A stretch of 64,000 nucleotides of DNA, taken from NCBI RefSeq assembly GCF_900106755.1, contig NZ_FNNN01000008.1, forward strand, positions 124,001-188,000. The letters run 5' to 3'. The notes under the pieces were generated by a model, which was given only the letters and a program-made list of their open reading frames with translations, made no database searches and was not told the DNA's origin. Source of the DNA: Bacteroides faecis MAJ27 (GTDB lineage Bacteria > Bacteroidota > Bacteroidia > Bacteroidales > Bacteroidaceae). This document shows, in pieces, positions 10,201 to 18,645 of the stretch (the first letter of the stretch is position 1; each line of letters opens with the position of its first letter). The translations under genes were made by a program, and so were the position numbers.

Positions 10201-12225
10201 ATGGATAAGAAAAAAATCTGTTATTTAATACTCCTTTGTTTATTCTCTCTGAGCTGTACACTACAGGCTGAGAAATACGAAACTGTTTCTCCTGACGGAA
10301 AACTGAAGATTAAACTGAAAATAGACAACGGTACCCAATATGAAGTATGGTACGATCATACACAACTGATACTCCCCTCTTCCATCGGCTTACATCTGGC
10401 TGACGGCAGAGTAATCGGTAACGGAAGTGTAAAGTCGGCTAAGAAAAGAAAAGTCGATCAGACCATCGACGTACCTGTCGGGAAAAATAAAGTATTACAG
10501 GATGCTTATAATGAACTGACCATTTCTTTTACTGATAACTACGATCTCGTGGTACGTGCTTATGATGAAGGAGTAGCCTATCAGTTCGTTACCCGTCTGG
10601 ACGGAGAAATAACGATTATCAGTGAAGATGCCATTTTCAATTTCGCTTCTACTCCGACTATCTATTATCCGGAATGCGATGCTAATTATTCCGGCGAAAC
10701 AGACCAGTCCGGTCGCACCCACCAGATACATCAGGGATACAGGAACTTCGAAAGGCTCTATAAAGTGTACAAAGGTCCGTTGGAAATACCTTACGAACAT
10801 TTCGCTGTTTCTCCGGTATTATACGAATATCCCGATTCTCCCTATAAAGTAGTCATTACAGAATCGAATACCTATGATTATCCGGCTCTGTACATGGAAT
10901 CCAACGGCTACAATTCCATGCGGGGAAAGTGGGCTAACTACCCGAAAGAAACAATGGATTCCGATCCGTCAAATCCTTATTACTGGTACTCCAATCATCT
11001 GGTTATCTCCAGAGAAAATTACATTGCAAAAACGGACGGAAACCGTAGCTTTCCCTGGCGGGTAATCATTGTCTCGGAAGAAGATAAATCATTGTTGAAT
11101 AATGAACTGGTATATAAACTGGCCGATCCTTGCCGTCTGACCGATACTTCCTGGATTCAACCGGGCAAAAGTGCATGGGAATGGTGGCATAAAGCAGTTC
11201 TGGAAGGGGTTGACTTCCCCAGTGGAAATAAGCAGCTATCGTTCCAGTTATATAAATACTACGTAGACTGGGCTTCAAAGAATCATATCGAATATATGAC
11301 TTTAGATGCTGGATGGTCCGAAGACTATCTGAAAGAACTATGTTCATACGCCAAAGAAAGGAATGTGAAGATTATCGTCTGGACATGGGCCAGTTGTGCC
11401 AAAGAAAATCCCAGCGACTGGATCGCAAAAATGCACAGTTACGGAGTATCCGGAGCAAAAATCGACTTCTTCGAACGAAATGACCAGATAGCTATGCGAT
11501 GGGGAAAAGAGTTTGCCGAACGTCTGGCGGAAAAGAAAATGGTAGCTGTTTTCCATGGCTGTCCCGTTCCTACCGGATTGCATCGTACATATCCCAACAT
11601 ATTGAATTATGAAGCTGTAAGAGGAGCGGAATGTAACTTCTGGGAAAAGACGTTAACTCCCGAATATCACACCCGTTTCCCGTTCATCCGTTTATTGGCA
11701 GGACCGGCGGATTACACTCCGGGATCGATGAGAAGTGTCACTCAAAGTGAATTCAAACCAATGGATATAGATAATACTCCGCCTATGAGCATGGGAACAC
11801 GTTCGCACGAATTATCCATGTTTGTTATTTACGATCAATGGATGGCTTATTTGTGCGACTCACCGACCGAATACAATAAATATCCGGATGTGCTCGACTT
11901 CCTTTCTAAAGTTCCTGCCGTATGGGATAAGACCTTGCCATTGCAAGCAAAATTAAGCGAATACATCGTGACAGCCAAACAAAAAGGCAATGACTGGTAT
12001 GTGGGCGGAATGACCAACTGGGATGCCCGTTCCACGGAAATAAACCTCAACTTCCTGAAAGACAATCTCTCCTATCAGGCAACTATCTTTAAAGACGCTC
12101 CAAATTCCTATGAGCAACCTAAAGAATATATGGTAGAGAAAAGAACAGTGGATAATAAAACTATATTGAATATGGATATGGCAAAAGGCGGTGGATTCGT
12201 TATCCGTCTGGAAGCAGAAAACTAA
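10201..12225 (+). CDS. GH97 glycoside hydrolase, probably retaining alpha-galactosidase type
   Basis: A 674-residue GH97 enzyme: N-terminal beta-sandwich (about 25-290, opening with the YETVSPDGKLKIKLKI stretch typical of the family), a TIM barrel (about 300-560) and a C-terminal beta domain. GH97 contains inverting alpha-glucosidases such as SusB and retaining alpha-galactosidases. Here the barrel carries AKIDFFERND with Asp422 where the retaining branch has its nucleophile, and Glu471/Glu477 in NYEAVRGAE as acid/base candidates. This favours the retaining type; the linkage preference is inference. The N-terminus has both a possible lipobox (SLSC, Cys19) and a possible signal peptidase I site (LQA/EKY), so anchoring is undecided. 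It is the last gene of the locus before a convergent junction. Confidence 0.9.
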   Translation: MDKKKICYLILLCLFSLSCTLQAEKYETVSPDGKLKIKLKIDNGTQYEVWYDHTQLILPSSIGLHLADGRVIGNGSVKSAKKRKVDQTIDVPVGKNKVLQDAYNELTISFTDNYDLVVRAYDEGVAYQFVTRLDGEITIISEDAIFNFASTPTIYYPECDANYSGETDQSGRTHQIHQGYRNFERLYKVYKGPLEIPYEHFAVSPVLYEYPDSPYKVVITESNTYDYPALYMESNGYNSMRGKWANYPKETMDSDPSNPYYWYSNHLVISRENYIAKTDGNRSFPWRVIIVSEEDKSLLNNELVYKLADPCRLTDTSWIQPGKSAWEWWHKAVLEGVDFPSGNKQLSFQLYKYYVDWASKNHIEYMTLDAGWSEDYLKELCSYAKERNVKIIVWTWASCAKENPSDWIAKMHSYGVSGAKIDFFERNDQIAMRWGKEFAERLAEKKMVAVFHGCPVPTGLHRTYPNILNYEAVRGAECNFWEKTLTPEYHTRFPFIRLLAGPADYTPGSMRSVTQSEFKPMDIDNTPPMSMGTRSHELSMFVIYDQWMAYLCDSPTEYNKYPDVLDFLSKVPAVWDKTLPLQAKLSEYIVTAKQKGNDWYVGGMTNWDARSTEINLNFLKDNLSYQATIFKDAPNSYEQPKEYMVEKRTVDNKTILNMDMAKGGGFVIRLEAEN

Positions 12226-12272
12226 TATCGCTATGAATGAAATTTAAATGAGATAATTACATCTCAAAGAAC

Positions 12273-12382
12273 GGTACCATCTGATGCACGGAATGGTACA
12301 CTTCAATACATTAAACGGTACCTTCCGACATACTGGATGGTACCGTTTGATGTATTGGAAGGTACCGTTTGTATATCCTATC
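12273..12382. repeat. 22-bp-period array A, core GGTACC
   Basis: GGTAC(C/A) begins at 12273, 12295, 12317, 12339 and 12361, that is five times at exactly 22-bp steps. The 16 bases between cores are only loosely alike (YTTGATR.ATTGRAA-like). Neighbouring units are partly reverse complements: the segment around 12302-12326 pairs imperfectly with 12335-12360. The array fills the space between the convergent ends of the GH97 and nadA genes, and its last unit touches the nadA stop codon. Confidence 0.85.
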
Positions 12383-13319
12383 ATAATCCCAACTTTGCAG
12401 AAATCTCCAGCATCCGCTGAATAGGCTTTACCGCCTTCTCCGCTATCTCAGGATCAACGGTAATCTCCGGTGACTCATTCTTCAGACACTCATAGAGCTT
12501 CTCTAACGTATTCAACCGCATAAAGCTACACTCGTTACATCCGCAGGTACTATCGTTCGGCGGAGCAGGGATAAACGTTGTTTGGGGACACTTCTTCTGC
12601 ATCTCATGCAAGATACCTGATTCGGTAGCCACAATATACGTATTTTCCGGATGGTTCACTGCATACTTCAGCAGTGCAGCTGTAGATCCTACCACATCTG
12701 CCAGTTTCAACACAGTACTTTTGCATTCGGGATGTGCCAGAACCAACGCTTCCGGATGCTGCGCTTTCAGTTCCACAATCTTTTCCACCGAGAACTGTTC
12801 GTGCACATGGCAGGCTCCGTCCCAAAGCAACATATTCCTGTTCGTAACTGAGTTGATATAATTTCCCAGATTCCGGTCCGGACCAAAGATTATTTTCTCA
12901 TCTTCGGGGAAACTTTCCACGATCTGCCGTGCGTTGGTGGAAGTCACCACCACATCCGTTACCGCTTTCACAGCAGCTGTCGTGTTAACGTATGAAATAA
13001 CGGTATGCCCCGGGTGCTCTTTGACAAACTGCGCAAACTGGTCCGCCGGACAACTGTCCGCCAACGAACACCCTGCTTCCATGTCAGGCACCAGTACTTT
13101 CTTATCCGGACAAAGCACTTTCGCCGTCTCACCCATAAAGTGAACGCCACACATCACAATGATGTCCGCCTCCGTCTTGGCAGCCAGCTGGGCCAACGCC
13201 AGACTGTCACCAACGTAATCAGCGATATCCTGTATTTCACCCTTCTGGTAGTAGTGCCCCAGAATGATTGCATTCTTTTCTTTCTTCAGCTCCTTAATAG
13301 CCTTTATGAGATTATTCAT
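12381..13319 (-). CDS. nadA: Quinolinate synthase
   Basis: A 312-residue cytoplasmic enzyme that condenses iminoaspartate (from NadB) with dihydroxyacetone phosphate to quinolinate in de novo NAD synthesis. Family motifs are clear: N-terminal AIILGHYYQ, GDSLALAQLA, the first cluster cysteine in VMCGVHFMGETAKVL, the second in AHPECKSTV, and the third in the CGCNECSFM segment; these hold the [4Fe-4S] cluster that activates the substrate. Length matches NadA. The nadB gene lies about 17 kb away at 29903-31474, so the pathway genes are not in one operon here. Confidence 0.97.
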   Translation of the reverse strand: MNNLIKAIKELKKEKNAIILGHYYQKGEIQDIADYVGDSLALAQLAAKTEADIIVMCGVHFMGETAKVLCPDKKVLVPDMEAGCSLADSCPADQFAQFVKEHPGHTVISYVNTTAAVKAVTDVVVTSTNARQIVESFPEDEKIIFGPDRNLGNYINSVTNRNMLLWDGACHVHEQFSVEKIVELKAQHPEALVLAHPECKSTVLKLADVVGSTAALLKYAVNHPENTYIVATESGILHEMQKKCPQTTFIPAPPNDSTCGCNECSFMRLNTLEKLYECLKNESPEITVDPEIAEKAVKPIQRMLEISAKLGL

Positions 13320-13774
13320 AATAATATTCTTTTATTTCTTCCTTTTAAAAAAAAATCCTTTGTTAGTGATGATAGCCTGTTAATAATGTTAGCAAATAAA
13401 TACGATTTTCCTTGCCGGATAAGTTATTAGTCTATCCTTCTGTTTTATGAGTCCGTTATGAACGGATGTAAAGCAGAAGATTTACTATTTATTATCTTCA
13501 TTATCAATGTAAGCCTTGTCAAATGGGAGAATACTATTAACTCCCTGTTGATAAAGTGCAAAGTTAAAAACTTTATGGATATAAACAGGCAGATAAGTGC
13601 TGAAAAATATGTTGATGGATGCATAGAAAGTTTAGGCTTAGTTTTTTGGAATGTTCATAAGGAGTGTCCCTTATACCTTCTTTTGAATAATGCAAGAATT
13701 ATTTTTCAAATTCTTTCCCGATTGTTTTGACAGGTTTTAAACCGTTATCAACACCTCTGTTAACAGAAAAGAAC
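13320..13774. other. Gene-free region between nadA and the RNA methyltransferase
   Basis: About 490 bp separate the starts of the two divergent genes. It is AT-rich with several TTAACA/TTATCAACA-like words. A 90-codon open frame (13458-13730) exists but has no recognisable domain, and its composition looks like random AT-rich DNA. A minus-strand -7-like word (CAAAGTTA on the plus strand, 13559-13566) may belong to nadA. I see nothing else. Confidence 0.5.
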
Positions 13775-13782
13775 TACCTTTG
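13775..13782 (+). promoter_or_regulatory. -7 promoter element for the RNA methyltransferase gene
   Basis: TACCTTTG matches the Bacteroides -7 consensus TAnnTTTG and lies 30 bp before the start codon. No convincing -33 TTTG was found at the usual 19-21 bp distance. Confidence 0.55.
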
Positions 13783-13811
13783 CAACCGAAATGTAATAGA
13801 AGGAAGAACGT

Positions 13812-14339
13812 ATGCGAAAACTGAAAATAACAGAGCTGAACCGTATCAGTGCCGAAGAGTTTAAACAGGCAGAAAAACTGCCTCTGGTAGTAGTGTTGGA
13901 TGATATTCGTAGCCTGCATAATATAGGTTCCGTGTTTCGTACCTCGGATGCTTTCCGTATCGAGTGTATCTATCTGTGTGGAATAACGGCTACTCCTCCC
14001 CACCCCGAAATGCATAAGACGGCTTTGGGCGCAGAGTTCACTGTTGACTGGGAGTATGTTAATAACGCTGTTGATGCTGTTGATAACCTCCGCAAAGAAG
14101 GATATATTGTCTATTCGATAGAACAGGCGGAAGGCAGCATTATGTTGGATCAACTCGAACTGGACAAGACGAAAAGATACGCTATCGTAATGGGAAATGA
14201 AGTGAAAGGGGTGCAACAGGAAGTGATTGATCATTCGGATGGCTGTATCGAGATTCCCCAATATGGTACCAAGCATTCTCTGAACGTGTCTGTAACAACG
14301 GGTATTGTCATCTGGGATTTGTTCAAAAAGCTGCGTTGA
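13812..14339 (+). CDS. TrmH/SpoU-family RNA 2'-O-methyltransferase
   Basis: A 175-residue SPOUT methyltransferase without the extra N-terminal substrate-binding domain of RlmB. The three SpoU motifs are present: motif 1 LDDIRSLHNIGSVFRTSDAF, motif 2 YAIVMGNEVKGV, and motif 3 IEIPQYGTKHSLNVSVTTGIVIWDL, which form the trefoil knot that binds S-adenosylmethionine. It methylates ribose in tRNA or rRNA; the exact target cannot be read from the sequence. It is monocistronic, read from the -7 box at 13775, and its 3' end faces the 22-bp-period array at 14499. Confidence 0.9.
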   Translation: MRKLKITELNRISAEEFKQAEKLPLVVVLDDIRSLHNIGSVFRTSDAFRIECIYLCGITATPPHPEMHKTALGAEFTVDWEYVNNAVDAVDNLRKEGYIVYSIEQAEGSIMLDQLELDKTKRYAIVMGNEVKGVQQEVIDHSDGCIEIPQYGTKHSLNVSVTTGIVIWDLFKKLR

Positions 14340-14498
14340 CAGTATAAAATCAGTCGGTTAATAATTAGTTAATAAGTGGTTGATATCGTAGTTAACTTGC
14401 TATTAATCAATATTCTTTTTCTGTTCATAATTGTGTGGGACGATAAGAGAGTATTGTAGCAACCTACTCTTAGATGAGTCTGATTGATTCAGTGTTTA

Positions 14499-14630
14499 TT
14501 AACCATCCTGTTTCAAGCTGTTATCAGATGGCATCACAGCTATTAATAGCTGACTTCTCAGCTGTTAATACTTGTCATGCAGTGTATTAACACCTGAGAA
14601 GTCAACTGTTAATACCCTGAAAGTCAGATA
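14499..14630. repeat. 22-bp-period array B, core TTAAYA
   Basis: Six words of the type TTAA(T/C)A, with one TTATCA, start at 14499, 14521, 14543, 14565, 14587 and 14609, exactly 22 bp apart. The DNA just before each core is CTG/CTA/GTA. Two units form a near-perfect inverted repeat: GACTTCTCAGCTGTTAATAC at 14551-14570 against GTATTAACACCTGAGAAGTC at 14583-14602 (one mismatch, 12-nt loop). Upstream, TTAAT/TTGAT-like words at 14358, 14369, 14380, 14392 and 14403 are about 11 bp apart, half the period. The ~390-bp convergent gap (14340-14730) holds no gene. Confidence 0.85.
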
Positions 14631-14730
14631 AAGCGGGGTAATTTTCCTATGGTGATAGTGGAATTAGATTTAATAGAAATATGATGGTTAATAAGGACGT
14701 TGATAACCTTATAACTTATAACAAGGTGAA

Positions 14731-15333
14731 TCAGATTTGTCCGTTCTCTACCAGCAGCACGACTCTTTCCGTCAGTTTATCTTCTCCCAACGGATCATAT
14801 TCCTTTTTCAGACTGGCACCGAACAGTGCAGCGAACGTCTGATAGAATCCTGCTTTGAAAGGTCCCATAAAGGCTTTCACCAGTTCATAACTGGTGGAAT
14901 TACTTTGTCGGTCTATCAATTTAATCAAGAGTTTACCCTGTGCAAAAGAGAGTTTCTTCATCCGTGCGGTATATTGTTCTTTCAATCCTTTTTCCACACG
15001 TTTCAGATGTTTCTGACGTGCCTTCTCGTTGGGTAATGTCTGAAGATATTCGTAAGTTTCGATGATAGCCTGGTTAATTTCTTTGGAGATAGGATATACC
15101 TTCTTTACGTTACGTACCAGCCGATAGTATTCCAGACGTTCTTTTTCATTCTTGAATTTAAGTGGGCGGAAGATATAAACAGTTCTTAACTGGATACATG
15201 GAATGGTATCTCCGTTGTAGATACACATAGGAACCAGGTATCCGTTGATGCTTTGCTTGTCCTGTGCCTGTATCTTCGATGAACAGACCATAGCAAACGC
15301 CATCATTATTACTATGTTAAGCCTCCTTTTCAC
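14731..15333 (-). CDS. DUF4294-type exported protein
   Basis: A 200-residue protein with a signal peptide (GTG start, MKRRLNIVIMMAFAMVCSS ending near IQAQ). The mature part begins with a short beta region (GYLVPMCIYNGDTIPCIQLRTVYIF) and continues as a charged helical domain (FKNEKERLEYYRLVRNVKKVYP, a long KARQKHLKRVEKGLKEQY helix, and LIKLIDRQSNSTSYELVKAF). This matches my recollection of the DUF4294 family of Bacteroidetes, whose function is unknown. No catalytic motif is visible. If the GTG is not used, the next start (15306) would leave a signal peptide without basic residues, so the GTG is preferred. Confidence 0.7.
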   Translation of the reverse strand: MKRRLNIVIMMAFAMVCSSKIQAQDKQSINGYLVPMCIYNGDTIPCIQLRTVYIFRPLKFKNEKERLEYYRLVRNVKKVYPISKEINQAIIETYEYLQTLPNEKARQKHLKRVEKGLKEQYTARMKKLSFAQGKLLIKLIDRQSNSTSYELVKAFMGPFKAGFYQTFAALFGASLKKEYDPLGEDKLTERVVLLVENGQI

Positions 15334-15398
15334 ATTACAAAAATAGAATTAAAATTTTATTATTCAGATATTTCTTTTAGACGTTAACCTATTTAAAG

Positions 15399-15406
15399 TA
15401 TCTTTG
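15399..15406 (+). promoter_or_regulatory. -7 promoter element for the HhH outer-membrane protein gene
   Basis: TATCTTTG is an exact match to TAnnTTTG, 46 bp before the start codon at 15452. Confidence 0.6.
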
Positions 15407-15451
15407 CGCCCTTGTCTGTAAAAACGTAAGGTACAAACAAATAATTTATTA

Positions 15452-17500
15452 ATGAAAACTACTCAACTATTTCGGTTGATAAGTATTATAAACAGCCTGT
15501 TCATTATTCCTGCTTGTAGTGCTCAAAACCCTTCTCAAAGTATTATAGAAGATATTTTTGAAGATTTATCTGTTAATAATAGTGTTGATAATGCTGTTAA
15601 TGAACCCAACTGGGAGAATGAATTGGAAGAACTGTCCGTCCGTCTTCACGAACCTGTAGATTTAAACCGGGCTACCCGTCAACAACTGGAACAATTTCCT
15701 TTTCTCAGTGATATTCAGATTGAACATCTGCTGGCCTATATATATGTGCACGGGCAAATGGAGACCCTTTATGAACTTCAGTTAATAGAGGATATGGACA
15801 GGCAGACCATTCAGTATCTATTGCCTTTCGTATGTATCAAAGCTATTAACAATGAGTCGCCTTTTCGGTGGAAAACTATGTTGAAAAGCGCTATGAAGTA
15901 TGGGAAGAATGAAGTTCTAACTCGCATAGATATACCGTTTTACAAGCGGAAAGGTTATGAACATACCTATTTGGGACCTTCTGTTTATAACTCTGTTAAG
16001 TATGCTTTCCGTTATCGCGACCAGCTCTATGCAGGTCTCGTTGCGGAGAAGGATGCCGGAGAACCTTTCTTTGCTCTGCACAATCGTCAAGGGTATGATT
16101 ATTATTCTTTTTATCTCTTACTCAAAGATTGTGGGCGGTTAAAAACATTGTCTGTTGGTAACTATCGGTTAAGTTTCGGACAGGGGCTGGTGATTAGCAC
16201 GGATTACTTACTGGGAAAGACCGTATATGCCTCTTCTTTCAACACCCGCAGCGGAGGAATCAAGAAACATTCTTCTACTGACGAAACTAATTATTTTCGG
16301 GGAGCGGTGGCAACTGTAAGCATTACAAAACAATGGAGTGTATCCGGCTTTTACTCACACCGTTCGCTGGACGGTGTGCTGACCGATGGCGAAATAACTT
16401 CTATCTACAAAACCGGACTACACCGCAGTCAGAAAGAAGCCGATAAGAAGAATCTATTCACCATGCAGCTGACCGGTGGAAACGTAAGTTATCAACAAAA
16501 CCGTATCCGTCTGGGTATCACCGGAATTTACTATGTTTTCAACCGACCTTATGAACCGCAATTAACAGGTTATTCCCAATACAACATTCATGGAAATCAG
16601 TTCTACAATTTGGGGATAGACTATGCCTGTCGCTGGCATCGTTTTTCTTTTCAAGGAGAGACGGCTATGGGAAAACAAGGCAGTGCTACTTTGAACCGTC
16701 TTCAGTATTCACCGGTGGAAGGAACTCAGTTGATGATCGTACAACGATACTATTCATATAATTATTGGGCTATGTTCGCCCATTCTTTTGGGGAAGGAAG
16801 TACGGTTCAGAATGAACAGGGGTATTATCTGGGATTGGAAACCTCTCCTTTTCGGCACTGGCACTTCTTTGCTTCCTTCGATCTGTTTTCTTTCCCGTGG
16901 AAGAAATACCGGATCAGCCAGCCTTCCCATGGCGTAGACGGATTGTTTCAGGCTACGTTTACTCCGCACAGTCATCTGACGATGTACTTAAAATATCGAT
17001 ATAAACAGAAAGAACGTGACTTGACAGATAGCAAAGAAAAACTAACGCTTCCTATTTTTCATCACCAACTCCGATATCGTTTGAACTATTTTGGGGGAGA
17101 TGTGTTTAGCAGTCGTACAACTTTAGATTACAACCATTTTCATTCTCAAGACAGGGCTGCTAGTAAAGGATATCAAGTTACACAAATGATATCCTCCCAA
17201 CTGCCTTGGACCAGGCTGTTTGCTGACGTTCAAGGCAGTTATTTTTCTACAGACGATTATGACTCGCGTGTTTATGTATCAGAGAAAGGATTGCTTTATA
17301 CATTTTACACTCCGTCCTTCCAGGGGCGTGGATTCCGTTGTGCCGTCCGTCTGAGATATGAACTGAATGAACATTGGATGTTGATAACTAAGTTCGGAGA
17401 AACGATCTATCTCGACCGGAATGAAATAGGTTCCGGCAACGATTTAATACAGGGAAATAAAAAAGCAGACGTACAAATGCAACTTCGTATTAAGTTTTGA
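15452..17500 (+). CDS. Exported helix-hairpin-helix and beta-barrel-like protein
   Basis: A 682-residue protein with a signal sequence (lipobox-like IIPAC near residue 22, or cleavage after CSA). Residues ~65-130 contain two helix-hairpin-helix-like units (VDLNRATRQQLEQFPFLSD and QLIEDMDRQTIQYLLPF), similar to those in ComEA-type proteins. The rest (about 160-682) alternates hydrophobic and polar residues with many Tyr/Phe and ends in an aromatic residue (MQLRIKF), as expected of an outer-membrane beta-barrel. This combination is common in Bacteroidetes and its role is unknown; surface DNA contact would be a guess. The gene has its own -7 box and is followed closely by the radical SAM gene's promoter. 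Confidence 0.75.
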   Translation: MKTTQLFRLISIINSLFIIPACSAQNPSQSIIEDIFEDLSVNNSVDNAVNEPNWENELEELSVRLHEPVDLNRATRQQLEQFPFLSDIQIEHLLAYIYVHGQMETLYELQLIEDMDRQTIQYLLPFVCIKAINNESPFRWKTMLKSAMKYGKNEVLTRIDIPFYKRKGYEHTYLGPSVYNSVKYAFRYRDQLYAGLVAEKDAGEPFFALHNRQGYDYYSFYLLLKDCGRLKTLSVGNYRLSFGQGLVISTDYLLGKTVYASSFNTRSGGIKKHSSTDETNYFRGAVATVSITKQWSVSGFYSHRSLDGVLTDGEITSIYKTGLHRSQKEADKKNLFTMQLTGGNVSYQQNRIRLGITGIYYVFNRPYEPQLTGYSQYNIHGNQFYNLGIDYACRWHRFSFQGETAMGKQGSATLNRLQYSPVEGTQLMIVQRYYSYNYWAMFAHSFGEGSTVQNEQGYYLGLETSPFRHWHFFASFDLFSFPWKKYRISQPSHGVDGLFQATFTPHSHLTMYLKYRYKQKERDLTDSKEKLTLPIFHHQLRYRLNYFGGDVFSSRTTLDYNHFHSQDRAASKGYQVTQMISSQLPWTRLFADVQGSYFSTDDYDSRVYVSEKGLLYTFYTPSFQGRGFRCAVRLRYELNEHWMLITKFGETIYLDRNEIGSGNDLIQGNKKADVQMQLRIKF

Positions 17501-17502
17501 AG

Positions 17503-17510
17503 TATCTTTG
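17503..17510 (+). promoter_or_regulatory. -7 promoter element for the radical SAM gene
   Basis: TATCTTTG matches the -7 consensus exactly. It lies 2 bp after the preceding stop codon and about 70 bp before the ATG at 17581. A start at 17548 would leave a leader of only about 30 nt; both are possible, but the downstream ATG fits the family better. Confidence 0.55.
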
Positions 17511-17580
17511 CCCTGCATAGGAGAATATCTGAATAGTGTACATTTAATTGTTAATACTAAATCGTCAAATCGTAAATAAA

Positions 17581-18354
17581 ATGACTATTATTTTTCCTTC
17601 CCCCATTTTCGGCCCTGTTCATTCCCGCCGTTTGGGCGTATCTTTGGGAATCAACTTATTGCCGGAAGATGGTAAAGTTTGCTCGTTCGACTGCATTTAT
17701 TGTGAATGTGGCTTCAATGCCGACCATCGTCCGAAAAAACATCTGCCTGCTCGTGAAGAAGTACGTACCGCTCTCGAAGAAAAGCTGAAAGATATGCAGC
17801 AGAACGGTCCTGCTCCCGATGTTCTGACATTTGCCGGAAACGGTGAACCGACTGCTCACCCTCATTTTCCGGAAATCATAGAAGATACACTGGCACTTCG
17901 GGATCATTATTTTCCGAAAGCAAAAGTAAGTGTATTGAGTAATTCCACATTTATCGACCGCCCTGCCGTATTCGATGCACTGAACAAGATAGATAACAAT
18001 ATCCTGAAACTGGATACGGTAAACGAAGAATATATTCATCTCCTCGATCGTCCCAATGGAAAATATTCCGTAAGGAAGATTATCGAAAAGATGAAAGAAT
18101 TCAAGGGCAACTGTATTATTCAGACCATGTTTCTGAAAGGAAGTTATCTGGGAAAAGATATGAATAACACATCCGATGAGTTTGTACTTCCTTGGCTGGA
18201 AGCAGTCAAAGAGATTGCCCCGAGGCAAGTAATGATCTATACGATTGACCGGGAAACTCCCGACCATGATCTGCAGAAAGCCACTCACGAAGAGCTGGAC
18301 CGGATTGTGGATCTGATAAAAGAAACGGGAATTCCGGCAACGGCATCCTATTGA
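17581..18354 (+). CDS. Radical SAM protein
   Basis: A 257-residue cytoplasmic enzyme with the CxxxCxxC iron-sulfur motif in CSFDCIYCECGF near residue 35 and the glycine-rich FAGNGEPTAHP (GGE-like motif) used to bind S-adenosylmethionine. It opens with FGPVHSRRLGVSLGINLLP, which is typical of a conserved family of short radical SAM proteins of unassigned substrate. The start at 17581 is chosen because homologous proteins begin just before PSPIFGPV; an in-frame ATG at 17548 would add 11 residues. The neighbours give no clue to the substrate. Confidence 0.88.
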   Translation: MTIIFPSPIFGPVHSRRLGVSLGINLLPEDGKVCSFDCIYCECGFNADHRPKKHLPAREEVRTALEEKLKDMQQNGPAPDVLTFAGNGEPTAHPHFPEIIEDTLALRDHYFPKAKVSVLSNSTFIDRPAVFDALNKIDNNILKLDTVNEEYIHLLDRPNGKYSVRKIIEKMKEFKGNCIIQTMFLKGSYLGKDMNNTSDEFVLPWLEAVKEIAPRQVMIYTIDRETPDHDLQKATHEELDRIVDLIKETGIPATASY

Positions 18355-18645
18355 CAATTTAACCTGAGAATCATTTTTTAACACGCCTAACAACTAATAT
18401 TATGAAACACACGAATTTAGTCTTTTATCTTGGCAGGTATTTCCTGAATGCCTGTCACCTTGTTACCCGAATAAAGTGCCATGCTATTGCCCTCCACTTA
18501 TCCTGATGGGATTTGTGAATAAATAATAATAAAACAGCTCCCGTTTTAGGGTAACTGGAAGATAAAGTGTATTTATCACCGAACGAGTAATATTTTATAA
18601 TCTGATATTAACAATCTTAATGTCTAATACTTAATAAATAGAATC

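Noticed and set aside
12273..12382. Array A (and the other 22-bp arrays) as a CRISPR array
   Set aside because: The repeated core is only 5-8 bp and the period 22 bp; CRISPR repeats are 23-48 bp with similarly long spacers, and no cas gene is nearby.
13458..13730. A 90-codon open frame between nadA and the RNA methyltransferase
   Set aside because: No domain, no promoter, composition of random AT-rich DNA; not supported as a gene.
13740..13770. TTATCAACA-like words as DnaA boxes of a replication origin
   Set aside because: They are few, imperfect and not beside dnaA/dnaN or an AT-rich unwinding element.
18402..18506. A 34-codon frame (MKHTNLVFYLGRYFLNACHL...) upstream of the GH31 gene
   Set aside because: It has an ATG and stop but no recognisable signal peptide, domain or conserved partner; it may be a leader peptide but cannot be supported.
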